Below, piece by piece: positions 21,863 to 34,089 of a stretch of DNA of 64,000 nt. Both the position numbers and the translations under genes were made by a program. A model generated the notes under the pieces. That model was not told the origin of the DNA. It did not search any database and saw nothing but the letters and a program-made list of their open reading frames with translations. This DNA comes from Heloderma charlesbogerti. Taxonomy: Eukaryota > Chordata > Lepidosauria > Squamata > Helodermatidae. Every line of letters begins with the position of its first letter. Position 1 is the first letter of the stretch. Where the stretch lies: positions 84,751 through 148,750 of the forward strand of contig JANEZZ010000735.1 of the NCBI GenBank assembly GCA_026122225.1, in the 5' to 3' direction.

Positions 21863-22525
21863 ATAGCTCTTCCCCAAGGCAAGCATCTCAGAAAAATGGA
21901 AAACATGGTATTGTGTGGTGAATTCCAGCCCTCAAAAGGTCAGGATAGGGGAAGGGTCTATCAGGGAAAATGGTTGTGCCAACTTCCACAGCAGGAGAGC
22001 CTACAAGCAGCTCAAGGGAGCAAAGTGCTAGAATCAGGTTTTCCCCAAGTAACTTAATGCATGTGATGAATCTTTCCCACAGCATACATATAATACTGGT
22101 ATATTTGCTAAAATATTTCTAAGCCACCCTATATCAAAAGATCTCAGGACGGGATGCAAGCAATAACATTTTTTAACATAAAATCACAAAATAGCAAAAC
22201 CCCACAATCCAGTATAAAATCAGCCCTGGTAGATCACGGACACCAAAAACTTTGGATAAAGAGCCATCCGAGCCCTCTAGGGGGAGGGCATCCCATAACT
22301 GGGGCATTGCAGCTGAGAAAGCCCACTCTTGCATTTCCATGTACTGTACCTCTCCCAACAGTGGGACACAGAGGCGGGCCCCCTCGACAGCTCTCAACAC
22401 TCAGGCATGTGTGGATAGGGAGCGGTGCTCCCACAAATATCAAGCCATTTCTCTTATATACATTAGAGGGAAGAGCTACTGCTCCCAACTACGCATATCT
22501 GCTGTGGCAGAGCACATATTTCCCA
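21863..22525. other. Intergenic, probable LINE 3' UTR-like repeat
   Basis: Positions 22090-22450 (TAAGCCACCCTATATCAAAA, CATCCCATAACTGGGGCATT) look like the untranslated part of a lizard LINE or derived repeat. A comparable sequence is found at 32240-32660. The family cannot be assigned from reading alone. Confidence 0.35.
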
Positions 22526-22539
22526 GCATTCCAAACAGC

Positions 22540-22740
22540 CGCTCTGATCAAACTGATCAGTGCCTAGACTCAGTGATGGGCTGGATGAGGGCCAATAAAC
22601 TGAAGCTGAATCTTGGCAAGACAGAATCCCTGGGGATGAGAGGTTCCCAAGTCTGGGAGATAGGCTCATTGCCTGTTCTGGATGGGGGTTGCACTCCCCT
22701 TGAAAGATCAGGTTCATAGTCTGGGAGTACTCCTAGATCC
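22540..22740 (+). repeat. L2-like LINE fragment (reverse transcriptase C-terminal part)
   Basis: A frame reads DQCLDSVMGWMRANKLKLNL followed by GKTE. WMxANKLKLNxxKTE is a hallmark of L2/CR1-group reverse transcriptases just after the catalytic motif. The fragment is only about 200 bp and frameshifted afterwards. Confidence 0.7.
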
Positions 22741-23218
22741 ATGAAGATCCAATACATAACCATGGTTAATACAAATAAGTTTGCAAACTGTGCTTTCACA
22801 GCCAAGTTTCCAGTCACACCTTAACCATGGTTTAGGTATTCATACACTTATGGAAAACCATGATTAAATGCTACATTTGCATAGGATTCGCCCTTTCTTC
22901 AGTGCAACGCAATTCAAGCAGCTCATGCCTCCTGTAGGGCTGCAGTGGGGAAAAAAACCCATGGATCAGCCTTGCATAGTCAAATACCCACAAGAGTGAG
23001 TCGTTTTAATAAACACTTGTTTGCCTGATGCATGAAGGAATTGTCCAATATTTCACTTCCAACACAAATAGTCTCAGATCCATCTCTCTCTCCAAGGCCC
23101 TTAAGCTTTTGGATTCTGGTGCCTCCAATTTTCAATATTTCCCCAGTCCTGGTAGTTCCAACAACATACTTTAATCAGATGGACAGCTTCTCAGCATAAA
23201 TTCAGCACACATTAGGAT
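22741..23218. other. Intergenic, nothing recognised
   Basis: A local inverted pair around ACCATGGTTA / TAACCATGGTTT (22757-22830) is the only structure seen. Confidence 0.4.
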
Positions 23219-23230
23219 TTACATGTGCAT

Positions 23231-26200
23231 GTTGTTGTTCAGTCGTTAAGTCATGTCCGACTCTTTGTGACCCCATGGACCATAGCACACCAGGCCTTCC
23301 TGTCCTCCGCTCTCTCCTGAAGTGTGCTCAAGTTCATATTCATTACATCGGTGATGCTATCTAGCCATCTCATCCTCTGCCGTCCCCTTCTCCTTTTGCC
23401 TTCAATCTTTCCCAGCATCAGGGTCTTTTCCAGTGGGCTTTCTCTTCGCATTAGGTAGCGAAAATATTTGAGCTTCAGCTTCAGGATCTGTCCTTCCAAT
23501 GAGCAGTCAGGGTTGATTTCCTTTAGGATGGACTGATTTGACCTCCTTGCAGTCCAGGGGACTCGTAAGAGACTTCTCCAGCACCACAGTTTGAAAGCAT
23601 CTATTCTTCGGCGCTCAGCCTTCCTTATAGTCCAGCTCTCACAGCCATACATTGCTACTGGGAAAACCATAGCCTTGATTATACAAACCTTTGTCGGCAA
23701 GGTGATGTCTCTGCTTCTTACTATGCTGTCTAGGTGTTCCATAGCTTTCCTCCCAAGGAGCAAGCGTCTTTGAATTTCATGGCTACAGTCACCGTCTGCG
23801 GTGATCTTGGAGCCCAAGAAAGTAAAATCTGTCACTGCTTCCATTTCTTCCCCTTCTATATGCCAGGAAGTGATGGGGACAGATGCCATAATCTTCATTT
23901 TTTTAAGGTTGAGTTTCAAACCAGCTTTTGCACTCTCCACTTTCACCCTCAACAAGAGGCTCTTTAGATCCTCTTCGCTTTCTGCCATTAGGGTGGTATC
24001 GTCTACGTATCTGAGGTTGTTGATAATTCTCCCGGCAATCTTAATTCCGACCTCTGATTCATCCAACCCGGCGTTTCTCATGATGTACTCTGCATATAAA
24101 TTAAATAAGCAGGGCAAGAATATACAGCCTTGACGTACTCCTTTCCCAATTTTGAACCAATCAGTTGTTCCACGTCCGCTTCTTACTGTTGCTTCTTGAC
24201 CCTCATACAGGATTCTCAGGAGACAGGTAAGGTGGTCTGGTACTCCCATCTCTTTCAGAATTTGCCACAGTTTGTTGTGATCCACACAATCAAAGGCTTT
24301 AGCGTTGTCAATGAAGCAGAAATAGACATTTTTCTGGAATTCTCTTGCTTTCTCCATGATCCAGCGATCAAATCACATTGGCGATTTGATCTCTCGTTCC
24401 TCTGCCTCTTCAAAACCCAGCTTGTACTTCCAGTAGTTCTTGGTTCACATGCTGCTGAAGCCTAGCTTGTAGGATTTGAGCATAACCTTGCTGGCATGTG
24501 AAATGAGCGCAATTGTGCGGTAGTTTGAACACTCTTTGGCGTTGCCCTTCTTTGGAATTGGAATGTAAAGTGACCTTTTCCAGTCTTGTGGCCACTGTTG
24601 AGTGTTCCAAATTTGTTGGCATATGGAGTGCAGCACTTTAACAGCACCATCTTTTAGGATTTTAAATAGCTCAGCTGGAAGACTGTCTTCTCCGCTAGCT
24701 TTGTTGTTAGTAATGCTTCCTAAGGCCCACTTGACTTCATTCTCTAGGATGTCCGGCTCAAGTTCAGTGACCGCACTATCATGGCTATCAGGGACATTCA
24801 GATCTTTCCTGTATAGTTCTTCTGTGTATTCTTTCCACCTTTTCTTAATATCATCTGCTTCTGTTAGGTCCCTGCCTTCTTTGTCCTTTATCATGCCAAT
24901 CTTTGCACAAAACATTCTGATTTTCTTGAAGAGATCTCTAGTCTTTCCCATTGTATTGTTTTCCTCCATTTCTTTGCATTGTTCATTTAAGAAGGCCTTC
25001 TTGTCTCTCCTTGCTATTCTCGGGAACTCTGCATCCAGTTGGATATATCTTCCCCTTTCTCCCTTGCTTTTCACTTCCCTTCTTTCCTCAGCTCCTTGTA
25101 AAGCCTCATCAGACAGCCACTTTGCTTTCTTTCATTTCTTTCTTTTTCTTTGGGATGGATTGAGTTGCAGCCTCCTGAACAATGTTACACACCTCCATCC
25201 ATAGTTCCTCAGGCGCTCTATCAGGTCTAATCCCTTAAATCTATTCCTCACCTCCACTGTATATTCATAAGGGATATGATTTAGGTCAAACCTGTATGGT
25301 TTAGTGGTTTTCCTACGTTCTTCAATTTAAGCCAAAATTTTGCAAGAAGCAGCTCATGATCTGAGCCACAGCCAGCTCCAGGTCTTGTTTTTACTGACTG
25401 TATAGAGCTTCTCCATCTTTGGCTGCAAAGTACATAATCAATCCGATTTCGATATTGACCATCTGGTGATGTCCATGTGTAGAGTCGCCTCTTGTGCTGT
25501 CAGAAAACAGTGTTTGCTATGATCAGCGTGTTCTCTTGGCAAAACTCTTTTAGCCTTTGTCCTGCTTCATTTTGTACACCAAGGCCATGCTTGCCTGTTA
25601 CCCCGGTGATTTCTCGACTTCCTACTTTAGCATTCCAATCCCCTGTGATGAAGAGGACATCTTTTTTTGGTGTTAGTTCTAGAAGGTGTTGTAGATCTTC
25701 ATAGAACTGATCAACCTCAGCTTCTTCGGCCTCAGTGGTTGGGACATAGACTTTAATTACTGTGATGTTGAATGGTTTGCCTTGGATTCGTACTGAGATC
25801 ATTCTGTTGTTTTTGAGATTGTACCCCAGTACTGCTTTTCCCACCCTTTTGTTGACTATGAGTGCTACTCCATTTCTTCTAAGGGAGTCTTGCACACAGT
25901 AGTAGATATAATGGTCACCTGAATTAAATTCGCCCATGCTTGTCCATTTTAGTTGGCTGATTCCCAAGATGTCGATGTTCAATCTTGCCATCTCATGTTT
26001 GACCACCTCCAGCTTACCTTGATTCATTGATCTTACATTCCAGGTTCCTAAACATTATTGTTCTTTACAGCATCGGACTTTCTTTTCACCACCAGACACA
26101 TCCACAGCTAAGTGTCCTTTCAGCTTTGGCCCAGCCGCTTCACTCTTTCTGTCGCTCCTTGGAAATTCCCTCTGCTCTTCCCCAGTAGTATATTGGACAC

Positions 26201-26440
26201 CTTCTGACCTGAGGGGCTCATCTTCCGGCGTCATCTCTTTTAGCCTTGTGATACGTTCCATGGGGTTTTCTTGGCAGGAATACTGGAGTGGGTTGCCATT
26301 TCCTTCTCCAGTGGATCACACTTTGTCAGAACTCTCTGCCATGACCTGTCCGTCTTGGGTGGCCCTGCACGGCATAGCTTATGGCTTCACTGAGTTACGC
26401 AAGCCCCTTCGCCACAACAAGGCAGTGATCCATGAAGGGG
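23231..26440 (-). mobile_element. Bov-B LINE, near full length, with 12-bp duplication
   Basis: TTACATGTGCAT flanks the element at 23219-23230 and 26441-26452. The length, 3210 bp, equals a complete Bov-B. From the 5' end (right side) come an untranslated or N-terminal region, the endonuclease (26027-25500: LNIDILGISQLKW, FITGDWNAKVGS), then the reverse transcriptase in two shifted frames (25074-24445 and 24357-23251). NLRYVDD replaces YADD at the catalytic site. Several frameshifts make it inactive. It is the most complete Bov-B in the window. Confidence 0.93.
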
Positions 26441-26452
26441 TTACATGTGCAT

Positions 26453-28346
26453 ATAACCACGTTATATGCTGCATAATCAGAGCGGCAGTAACATGCTACC
26501 AAGTACCCCGCGGGAAGCCTTGGTGATACAAGACTGTTGTAGGTTTCACTGTAACTACATTTGTTTTCCTCGCATCCTGTGATTACATTGCTACTATTGG
26601 TTATCAAGCCTGTGCCTACAGCTAATCCTCCAGGGAATTAAGCTTATGTAACAGATTTATACAGCATAAGCTTAGAAGCTTAACTGAGAGGGAAATATAC
26701 TGACCATACATTTATCGGTAATATAGGCTCTAGAGATGTTGCATATGCAGTTCATGCACCCAAATTTTACTTGGTTCCTAGACTAGACTAAACACATGTT
26801 CCAACTAGAAGCCTGAGTCACAATGGTAAAAGGACTATCAATTTAAATTTCAGTTTTCATACGGCCAAGAATTCCATTAAAAAAAAAAGACCCCCCACCA
26901 AGCATTTCAAATGAAATGTTGAAGTTAATATTATTCCATGCTGAATGCTATAGATATGGGCCAGCATCAAAGGGAGGGAAGGTTGGGCACCCGCCAAGGG
27001 CCAACAGCCCAGCAGGGGCCCACTGACAGGAGCCCGTTGGACTTGCAAGCTGAAAGTCTCTCGCTCTGGCCCAGACAGCCATGGTAGTGAGGAGGAGCAG
27101 GAGATGCCTCGGCCTGCTTGCTCCTTGGCTATCTGTCTGTCAAGCAAGCAAGTGGCAGCAATGATGAGAAACAGGATGAGGAAAAATAGCAGCTGGTGAC
27201 AATGGTGGGAAGACTCACTGAAGGAGGGGGCCTTGCCCAAGGGCCCACAGAAACCTGGAGCCGACACTAATCAATATACATAACTTGGCAGACTGATTCA
27301 ATATGCTAAGTGGACCTGATAGCATCATCTAAGCTCCATATTTTGGATATGGTCCTCACACATGTGATGAGAGACTATGCTTATGAACTCAAAAATGTGA
27401 AAAGCTTGGTGAACCTTTGAGAAACAGACTAACAAATTGGGAAAGCTGAGGCACTTGGTTTTGACAGCAACGTATTATTAAGACATTCTCTGCAATTAAG
27501 AAGAATTTATAAATGAAAACTGGGATTCTCAGAATTCCATCAGAAGCCCTTTAGAAATAATACAAAAAGAAGACTTGGATGTTACATGGAACCTGTTTGT
27601 TAAAGCACACCAGCTAACGACACTTCTGAATGTGGCCATGTAATTGGACAGATCTCTTCAGGGCAGAAGAGGTTGCTCCCACAGACTGGATGACACGTAT
27701 TCTTGCCACCTTATCTGCTGACATGCAGAAACAGTAAGGAACAAACTTATAAATCATTAAAAAAAGACACTGCAGAGAGTGACGTAACTGGTGACTCAGT
27801 CTACTAAGATTTCTATTCTAAATGACATATTTTATGCATTCCACTGCTGTGATTATAATTTGTAGCTTACTCCAGTGAAACAAGCACAAAAGGAGCTTTT
27901 AAGAGAGCAAAACATATAAAAATGCAGCTCCCCCGCCCCCAAAGCCACAGCTTAAACAAATTATCAACATGTCAAAAGTATTAAACTAACATAAAATAGT
28001 GACAGTGGCTCCTCAGTTAAATAGTTCCACTAAATCTGTGGTGTGTCATGGTTTAGCTGTGCTAGCTGCAATAAAGAAAGGTTCATTTACAAAAATGAGA
28101 GAGAAATATTAGGGCAACCTTTTGGAAACAGTGGTGGTCACCAATCATAGTACAGATGGAATGTTTTGAAGCATGCACTTGCAAGCTTTTAATGTGGGAT
28201 GAACTACGTTTCCAGTTTACACTCACTCCCCCTGCTATTGCACACAACAGTTCTTTGTACAACAAATAAACCCTGGTTCTCCTAGATTTCCTGTCCTGTC
28301 ACAGACAGCAGACAAGATATCCCTATGCTAGTTTGGGGACGGCAAT
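26453..28346. other. Intergenic, no gene recognised
   Basis: About 26950-27270 holds an element-like GC-rich patch (GGGCACCCGCCAAGGGCCAA ... AAGGGCCCACAGAAACCTGG) with no clear ends. An open frame there is not supported by any family. The rest is unremarkable. Confidence 0.4.
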
Positions 28347-28354
28347 CTCTAGAG

Positions 28355-28488
28355 CAGGGGCAGGCAATCCAGTCCCCTCCAGATATTTTAGACTACAACG
28401 CCAATAACCCCTGAACATTGGTCATGCTGGCCAGGGCTGATGGGAGTTGTTGTCCAAAACATGGAGGGCACGACGTTGCCTACCCCTG
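28355..28488. mobile_element. hAT-like palindromic MITE
   Basis: It starts CAGGGGCAGGCAATCCAG and ends ACGTTGCCTACCCCTG, with inner arms GACTACAACGCC / GGGAGTTGTTGTCC. The flanks CTCTAGAG and CTCTAGGA form an 8-bp duplication with two differences. It belongs to the same family as 21661-21795. Confidence 0.75.
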
Positions 28489-28496
28489 CTCTAGGA

Positions 28497-28894
28497 TCAC
28501 TTGATCGCAGAGCTGAGCAAAACTAAATTTGCCTTGTGTAAAGGAGGAGTATCAGGTCAGTCAATTAGCACTGGTACATCCAATACCGTATCAGAATACA
28601 TCTGAAATGTGGAACATGTTCAGTTCTATGAATAGTACCCTATCTAGATAGCCCACTGGAAGCAGAGAAATTGCCCTACAAGCATGAGCCTAAACTACAA
28701 ATTCAATCTGTTCAGGCATCTAAAAATTAATCCACAGAGCCAGAGCCTTAAAATTAATTTACAAAGCCTAGAGCTACACCCAAGTTGTAAAAATATTTCT
28801 GAAAACTTTGCTACCTTCTGGCTGATGCTACTGTCTGCTGATAGGTTAGAAGGATTCAAGTTGGCTGCCAAACTTGAAGGCTGCCCCCCTACTC

Positions 28895-28935
<41 letters not shown>

Positions 28936-29673
28936 CACCACACAAAGAGAGACAGAGACAGACAGACAGAGGGAGACAGAGAGTGTGTGTTCAGAAACAA
29001 AGATTAAACACACACACAGTGCTCAGCCTACTGCTTCTGCTACCAACAGAAGAGACCAAGGCTCAGCTCCAGACTCTGTCTCTCTGTAAGTCTATATCCT
29101 GAGTCCTGCCTCTGGCTGCATACACCAGCCATGTGATGCAGATGCTATGTTCTGATAGGGTTGTGCATTGTCAAGGTTGCCCATAATGGCCTGAGGAGGG
29201 GTGGGGGTTGCTCTGTCTTCTTCATTGGCTCCAGTTTGCAGAAGCCAATAAGGGTTCATGGCAAGCATGTCAGAGCAATAGCCTTTACAATCTAAATTTT
29301 ATTCAAGTATTTTTGATACATGCATAATTTCATATTTAATTTTTTTAAGTGAAAATATCACTAGCATTGAAATTTTCTCACAGAACTCCTTTTCACATCA
29401 TGTAGAACACAAGATGATAAACACTAGCCTAGTGAATTTTTCCCAATACAGTTCTGCAGTGACAGGAAAAGGAACGCATGGCAGACTTTTCCTCTCAGTT
29501 CCCCCTTCTTTCATTATAGCCTTGCAAATATTAAATCAGAGTAATGCAATGTTCATCCACCATCACACAATTTCTCATTGCTCCACTGACTGTATATACA
29601 TTTAACTTCTTCGGAATAATCCAGTCTTGACAGCTTTTCTTATCAATGGAGACATTTTAACAAATCATCGACA
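28497..29673. other. Intergenic with compound microsatellite
   Basis: A (CT)n run at about 28895-28919 is followed by (CA)n to about 28945 and then GACA/GAGA-rich sequence to about 28985. Open frames here come from the repeat. Nothing else is recognised. Confidence 0.6.
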
Positions 29674-29681
29674 TCTTAAAG

Positions 29682-29804
29682 CAGAGATGGGGCTCTCCAG
29701 ATGTTGGTGGACTGCAACTCCCATCCTCCTCCTTCACATTGGCTAAGTTGGCTAGGGCTGATGGAAATTGCTGTCCAAGAGCACCTGGAAGGTCCCCATC
29801 CCTG
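29682..29804. mobile_element. hAT-like palindromic MITE
   Basis: It starts CAGAGATGGGGCTCTCCAGA and ends GGAAGGTCCCCATCCCTG. The flanks TCTTAAAG and CCTTAAAG are an 8-bp duplication with one difference. The inner arms GGACTGCAACTCCCATC / GATGGAAATTGCTGTCC are palindromic. Confidence 0.75.
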
Positions 29805-29812
29805 CCTTAAAG

Positions 29813-30759
29813 TGACTGGCAACGAGAATGTTGGATAATACAAGAGAGAATGAAATACCAATTTCAGATAGACTGAGAAGTCTATTGTTACATTTCCATA
29901 AATTCACTTAGCCTCTACAGAATGAAACCAGGGGGGAGGGTCCCTCACTGATACAAGCAGGAAGTGACGATTCTGCTTCTTGCTAACCAAAGCAAGAAGA
30001 CACACCACTCCTTGTGAGCTACCAATGCATGCCTAACAGGAGAGACAAATATTAGGCTAGTTTTCTTCGTATGTCAGGGTTTATCTGACACTCTCTTAAT
30101 CCAAAATTAAGTTCCACAATGTTTATGAACCAGCATGAATTAGTCTGACTGATAACAAATACATTTTAGGAGTATTAACTTGTGATTTGCCTTCTGAATA
30201 AAGTTGCCCGTTATTCACACACTGATCAAGGGACAAATTATTTTGAAAAATGGTACTACAAACATCTGGCCATTCCCATTATTTGATATGCAAACATATG
30301 GTATCCAATGGGAAAGCAAGGCTAAAGAACACTAATAGTACTTGGTTATCAATTAAAGAAAAATAAACACTTAAAACATTAAGCAAAAAGCAAATGGCAC
30401 AGATACAGATACAGATCTTCAAGCCGGCAACAGAATTACCTGTATGAATACACTTAGTAACAGCTCTTCTCTTCTCCCCATTGTACATTCTTTCAACAGC
30501 AATGACCCACTTGAACCAGGGTCACATATGCTGCTGTCCACCACCGTGCCACAGGCTTCCTCTTGGCAGGCAGCTATATATTATATAGTACTGCTCAAAA
30601 GCACCAAGTCAAGAGCAACACCTTGTGGACAGAAGCAGCCTGACATGGCACTAAAAAGGAAGAGGCACCAGCATCCTTTATAGATGTATGCTGAAACTTT
30701 CACACTTAGCTTCTTAAAACTCTGAAGAGATTTATCCCAGACACCAAAAGCATGAACTG
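29813..30759. other. Intergenic region directly downstream of STK31, nothing recognised
   Basis: No exon or classified repeat is seen on either strand. Confidence 0.4.
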
Positions 30760-31585
30760 TGGGTTTGCTTCAAAACTTTATTCAAGTAAATTCAAGTACT
30801 GTAATTGCTGTCTTTCCGAAAAGAGATTGATGGGGGCAGGGACGACTTCCATTGCCAGTAAGTGTATGGAATCAAACTGAAAGTTCCATTTACAAGCATT
30901 TCAGCAACATTCATGTCAAAATGCGGGCAAACAACAAGCCCGGCTATCGTCACACATTACTGAAATAAGGCACAGTACACTCCTCCAGGTTTCAATGGGT
31001 TTTTATCTTCTCTGTCATGGATACGTACACCTTTTGAAGTCTGTTTAAAAGAACATTAATTTGGGGTCTGGCTATGCAGGTGGCAGATGCCACACTTACA
31101 GGACTGTCAATGCCAGCAAGCCTTTTAAAAGGGCTAATCTATCAGATCACTGGAGTAGAGTGATGCCTTCCCCCTGCAAAGCATATGTATAACAGCTCTC
31201 TCTGCTCAGAGACCTAAGGAAACAGTTCCCCTAAGGGAACTTGGGAAGCTTCCTTGCATTGGCATTGAGGAAAGGTATAGCTTATTCCTGTAAGGCAAGT
31301 GAAAAGGATATCCGACAGCAGAAAGAGAAGAATGAAGACAGTCTCGAAACCAAAACCATAACTCAGGCCTGGGTACCAACTGTCCTAGACACATATTCAA
31401 ATCTGATTTAAAGAAATATATATATATATGTATGCGCAAACACAAAACAGAAAACAAATGCCTATAAACCATCAAGATATTGTTGTGCTTTTATAATCTT
31501 GTTCGGTTTTTAAAGTTACAAGTCTAGAGAAGCTACTTTTTGGATCCCCAAATAATGCTAATCTTCTTTCATTGGACTTTGCATT
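30760..31585 (-). promoter_or_regulatory. STK31: STK31 3' UTR with poly(A) signal
   Basis: About 825 bp follow the stop codon before the first AATAAA seen on the minus strand, at 30782-30777. A GT-rich stretch (TTTTGGTGTCTG) lies roughly 25-45 nt further on, as expected downstream of a cleavage site. Cleavage is therefore inferred near 30755-30765. No transposon is obvious within the UTR apart from a short (TA)n run near 31412-31426. The boundary is inferred, not observed. Confidence 0.6.
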
Positions 31586-31831
31586 CTAATCACATTCATA
31601 ACCATTGGGATCTATATGCTCTGACAGTTCTGTCTTGCTGTCCTGCCTGTCATTAGACACAATTTCATCTTCTGGTCTTGCCCCTCCATGCTCACATTCA
31701 GTTGATTCGTTTTCTGGTGGAACTGGGATCACCTCAGGCAACAGAAAACAGACATCGCTCAACACCTGCTCAGAGGTCATACGAGGGTTACAACAGAGGA
31801 GATTCAAGAGCAGAGATTTAACTTTATCATC
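31586..31831 (-). CDS. STK31: STK31 terminal coding exon (81 codons plus TAG)
   Basis: The acceptor TTAAAG is at 31833-31832 after a T-rich tract. The exon encodes DDKVKSLLLNLLCCNPRMTS, then EQVLSDVCFLLPEV, then a 40-residue acidic tail ending NGYECD and TAG at 31586-31588. RMTSEQVL is the kinase C-lobe helix that closes subdomain XI. The tail is low-complexity and acidic, as in mammals, and probably variable between species. Confidence 0.95.
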   Translation of the reverse strand, partial: DDKVKSLLLNLLCCNPRMTSEQVLSDVCFLLPEVIPVPPENESTECEHGGARPEDEIVSNDRQDSKTELSEHIDPNGYECD

Positions 31832-31950
31832 CTTTAAAAAGAAAAAAAAGGCGAGGTGTAAAGTGAGACATCATGCAAGTCAAGGGAAATAGTTACCAAC
31901 TTGACTGCCACTTTTAAATCAATCTGAAGTTACTCATGTGCAGACTAGTT

Positions 31951-32042
31951 CATCAGCCTTCCCCAACCTGGTGCTCTCCAGATGTGTTGGGACTGCAACT
32001 CCCAAAATTCTCAGCCAGCATGGCTGTGGCTAGGGAAGGCTG
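31951..32042. mobile_element. hAT-like MITE, short copy (STK31 intron)
   Basis: The ends are CAGCCTTCCCCAACCTGG (after three extra bases, CAT) and CTAGGGAAGGCTG. An exact 8-bp duplication, GACTAGTT, is present at 31943-31950 and 32043-32050. The inner palindrome is reduced. Confidence 0.7.
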
Positions 32043-32239
32043 GACTAGTTATATGACAGAAGGGGCCACAAAGGTGGGTTTGACTTATTTGTGGTCTCCA
32101 CCAACCCCTCCTCTCCCCAAGTCCTGTGGCTTGTGAAGAGCACTTGGGAAATCAGGGGCATTTTGACCCCATGCTGTGATTTTGCAGAAAGCACAAGCAG
32201 TACTTCCTACAAAATATTTATTAGGTTTGCTTATTTTTT

Positions 32240-32680
32240 TTAAAAAAAATAATAATTAAAAATTGGATTTATTTATTCCCAAAAAAATCCTCAAGGTGGT
32301 TTACAATAAAAAAAACAGTGACAAAATATCAAATTATATAAAACACATACACAGCAGGGGTACATAAAGCAGCAGTCAGGGAAAAACAGCATTTAACAGA
32401 AGCAGCACAGATTTCAATAAAAATGGCAAAAACAGCCACTTCTAAAACAGCAATAAAAAAGGCAAAAGCATTAACACATACACATGCAAAATACTAAGCC
32501 AAATGCTTGCTTTAACAACTATGTTTATACCAGATGCCTCGCTTGACAGAAATCACATGACAGGGCATTCCAAATGGTGGGCGTCACCACTGATAAGGTC
32601 CTGTTCCTCATCACTACCTACCTTAGCTCAGACAGCTGAGGAACACATATCAAGGTCTCAGATGCTGAACAAAGCATGCA
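32240..32680. repeat. LINE-derived repeat, 3' UTR-like (STK31 intron)
   Basis: TATTCCCAAAAAAATCCTCA, AGGTGGTTTACAAT and GGGCATTCCAAATGGTGGG resemble lizard LINE 3' sequences also seen at 22090-22450. Orientation and family are not established. Confidence 0.35.
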
Positions 32681-32697
32681 GGAAGGAACATGTACAG

Positions 32698-32833
32698 CAG
32701 GGGAGGGCAAATTGAGATCCTCCAATTGTTTGAGCCTACAACTCCCATCATCCCTCACCACTGGCTATGCTGGCTAGGGATGATGAGAGTTGGAGACTAA
32801 AACATCTGGAGAGCCATAAGTTGCCTACCCCCG
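32698..32833. mobile_element. hAT-like palindromic MITE (STK31 intron)
   Basis: It starts CAGGGGAGGGCAAATTGAG and ends AGTTGCCTACCCCCG, with inner arms CTACAACTCCCATCATCCC / GGGATGATGAGAGTTGGAG. No convincing duplication remains. Confidence 0.65.
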
Positions 32834-32999
32834 ATATGAAAGAAAGCAGTCCGTAAGTTACCCAGGTCCCAAACAACTTCCTGGAGAGAACCACCACTCT
32901 TTTCTTCCATGAAGAACAAGAGAGATGCTACAAATTCTTTTACTTTCCTATGCATTTTTCACATATATGTGACAGAAGTCTTCTACCCATGCCCTAAGT

Positions 33000-33420
33000 T
33001 CAACCTCAGAAGCCTTCCTCCATGTGCCCCTTCAATCAGAGGTTCGGAAGGTGGCCATAAGAGACGGCTTTTTCGGTGGTGGGCCCTGGCTTTGGAAGAC
33101 CCTACCTAGGAGAGCTTGCCTGACATCTACATTATTTTGGTACCTGGCTAAGACTTTTCTGATTTCCCAGGCTTTGTAAGGAACCACTTTGTTTGTTTTT
33201 TAGTTCCTTAGGTCCTCTTCCTGATGCAAGTTTTACTTTTTGTAATCCATGTTATATTTTATTCATTGTGCTGGTTATGTGTTTATTTGGACTTTTATGC
33301 TGCATGGTATTATAAATGATTTATTGTATTTTCACTGTGTTGTTTTTTAATTTGTACAATGCCTTGGGAGAAATTGTTTTATGAGGCATTTAATAAATCC
33401 AACTGATAAATTAAAAAAAT
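33000..33420 (+). repeat. L2-like LINE 3' part (STK31 intron)
   Basis: GGAAGGTGGCCATAAGAGAC, GGTGGTGGGCCCTGGCTTTG and GAAGACCCTACCTAGG match the end of an L2-type ORF2. A 3' UTR finishes TTTAATAAATCCAACTGAT. It is antisense to STK31 and has no functional frame. Confidence 0.55.
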
Positions 33421-34089
33421 TGCGCCGGACAACTTAATTACCCAGCAAATTAATAACATGACTGGCAAGCAGGGAAACTTTTTTTTTTTTTTTTTAAGAA
33501 TACAACATTTTAGTTGCCAGCTTTCAGGGTATCTGGACTTATCTACAACACCCCAATGCAAAGATCATGGCCAAACAGTGGTTCAACTGCCAGGGCCATG
33601 CCTCAGGTTTCTGCATTCCATTCCTACATACACACATTCACACTCTATGTAAGCTATGGCTACCACTGAAACCTGCAAATTCCAATTCTGGTTTGGAGGT
33701 GAGCTATATTTTCCAGTACCATATTCTGCCCAATTCAAACATCATTGCAAATTACAGTTACTGTGAATCACGAGTCTGTAGGTGAGTGGGGACTGCATAA
33801 GTCTGAAGCATGGCCTCAATTGGCCATGATGTCTGAATTGGGGCACCGTCACGCAACGTAAGCAACTGTTTTACTTCTAAAGAGGTGTGATACATAAAAC
33901 TGGAATATCCCCACCACTGGCAGTATTCTGAGATAAGTTTTCATGACAGCACATGATTCTACTGTGCAAAATAGTGAATGATCATCTGTCTTTATAGGTT
34001 TGGTGCTTGCTGGATTCTCTCTTTTCTACAAGATCTTAGCCCAAACAGAATATTTGCTATTAATATGCAATGTGCTGGTGGATACCCTG

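Noticed and set aside
22540..22740. Exon of a host gene (WMRANKLKLN frame)
   Set aside because: The motif is typical of L2/CR1 reverse transcriptases and the frame breaks soon after.
23251..24357. Intact reverse transcriptase gene with host function
   Set aside because: It is a fragment of a frameshifted Bov-B copy with YVDD in place of YADD. Nothing suggests domestication.
26857..27267. 136-codon minus-strand frame with hydrophobic stretch
   Set aside because: The frame spans an A-run and a repeat-like GC-rich patch. There is no recognisable domain, and it has no splice or promoter context that I can support.
28695..29000. Open frames across the compound microsatellite
   Set aside because: The peptides are runs of SLSL, HTHT and ERER from simple repeats.
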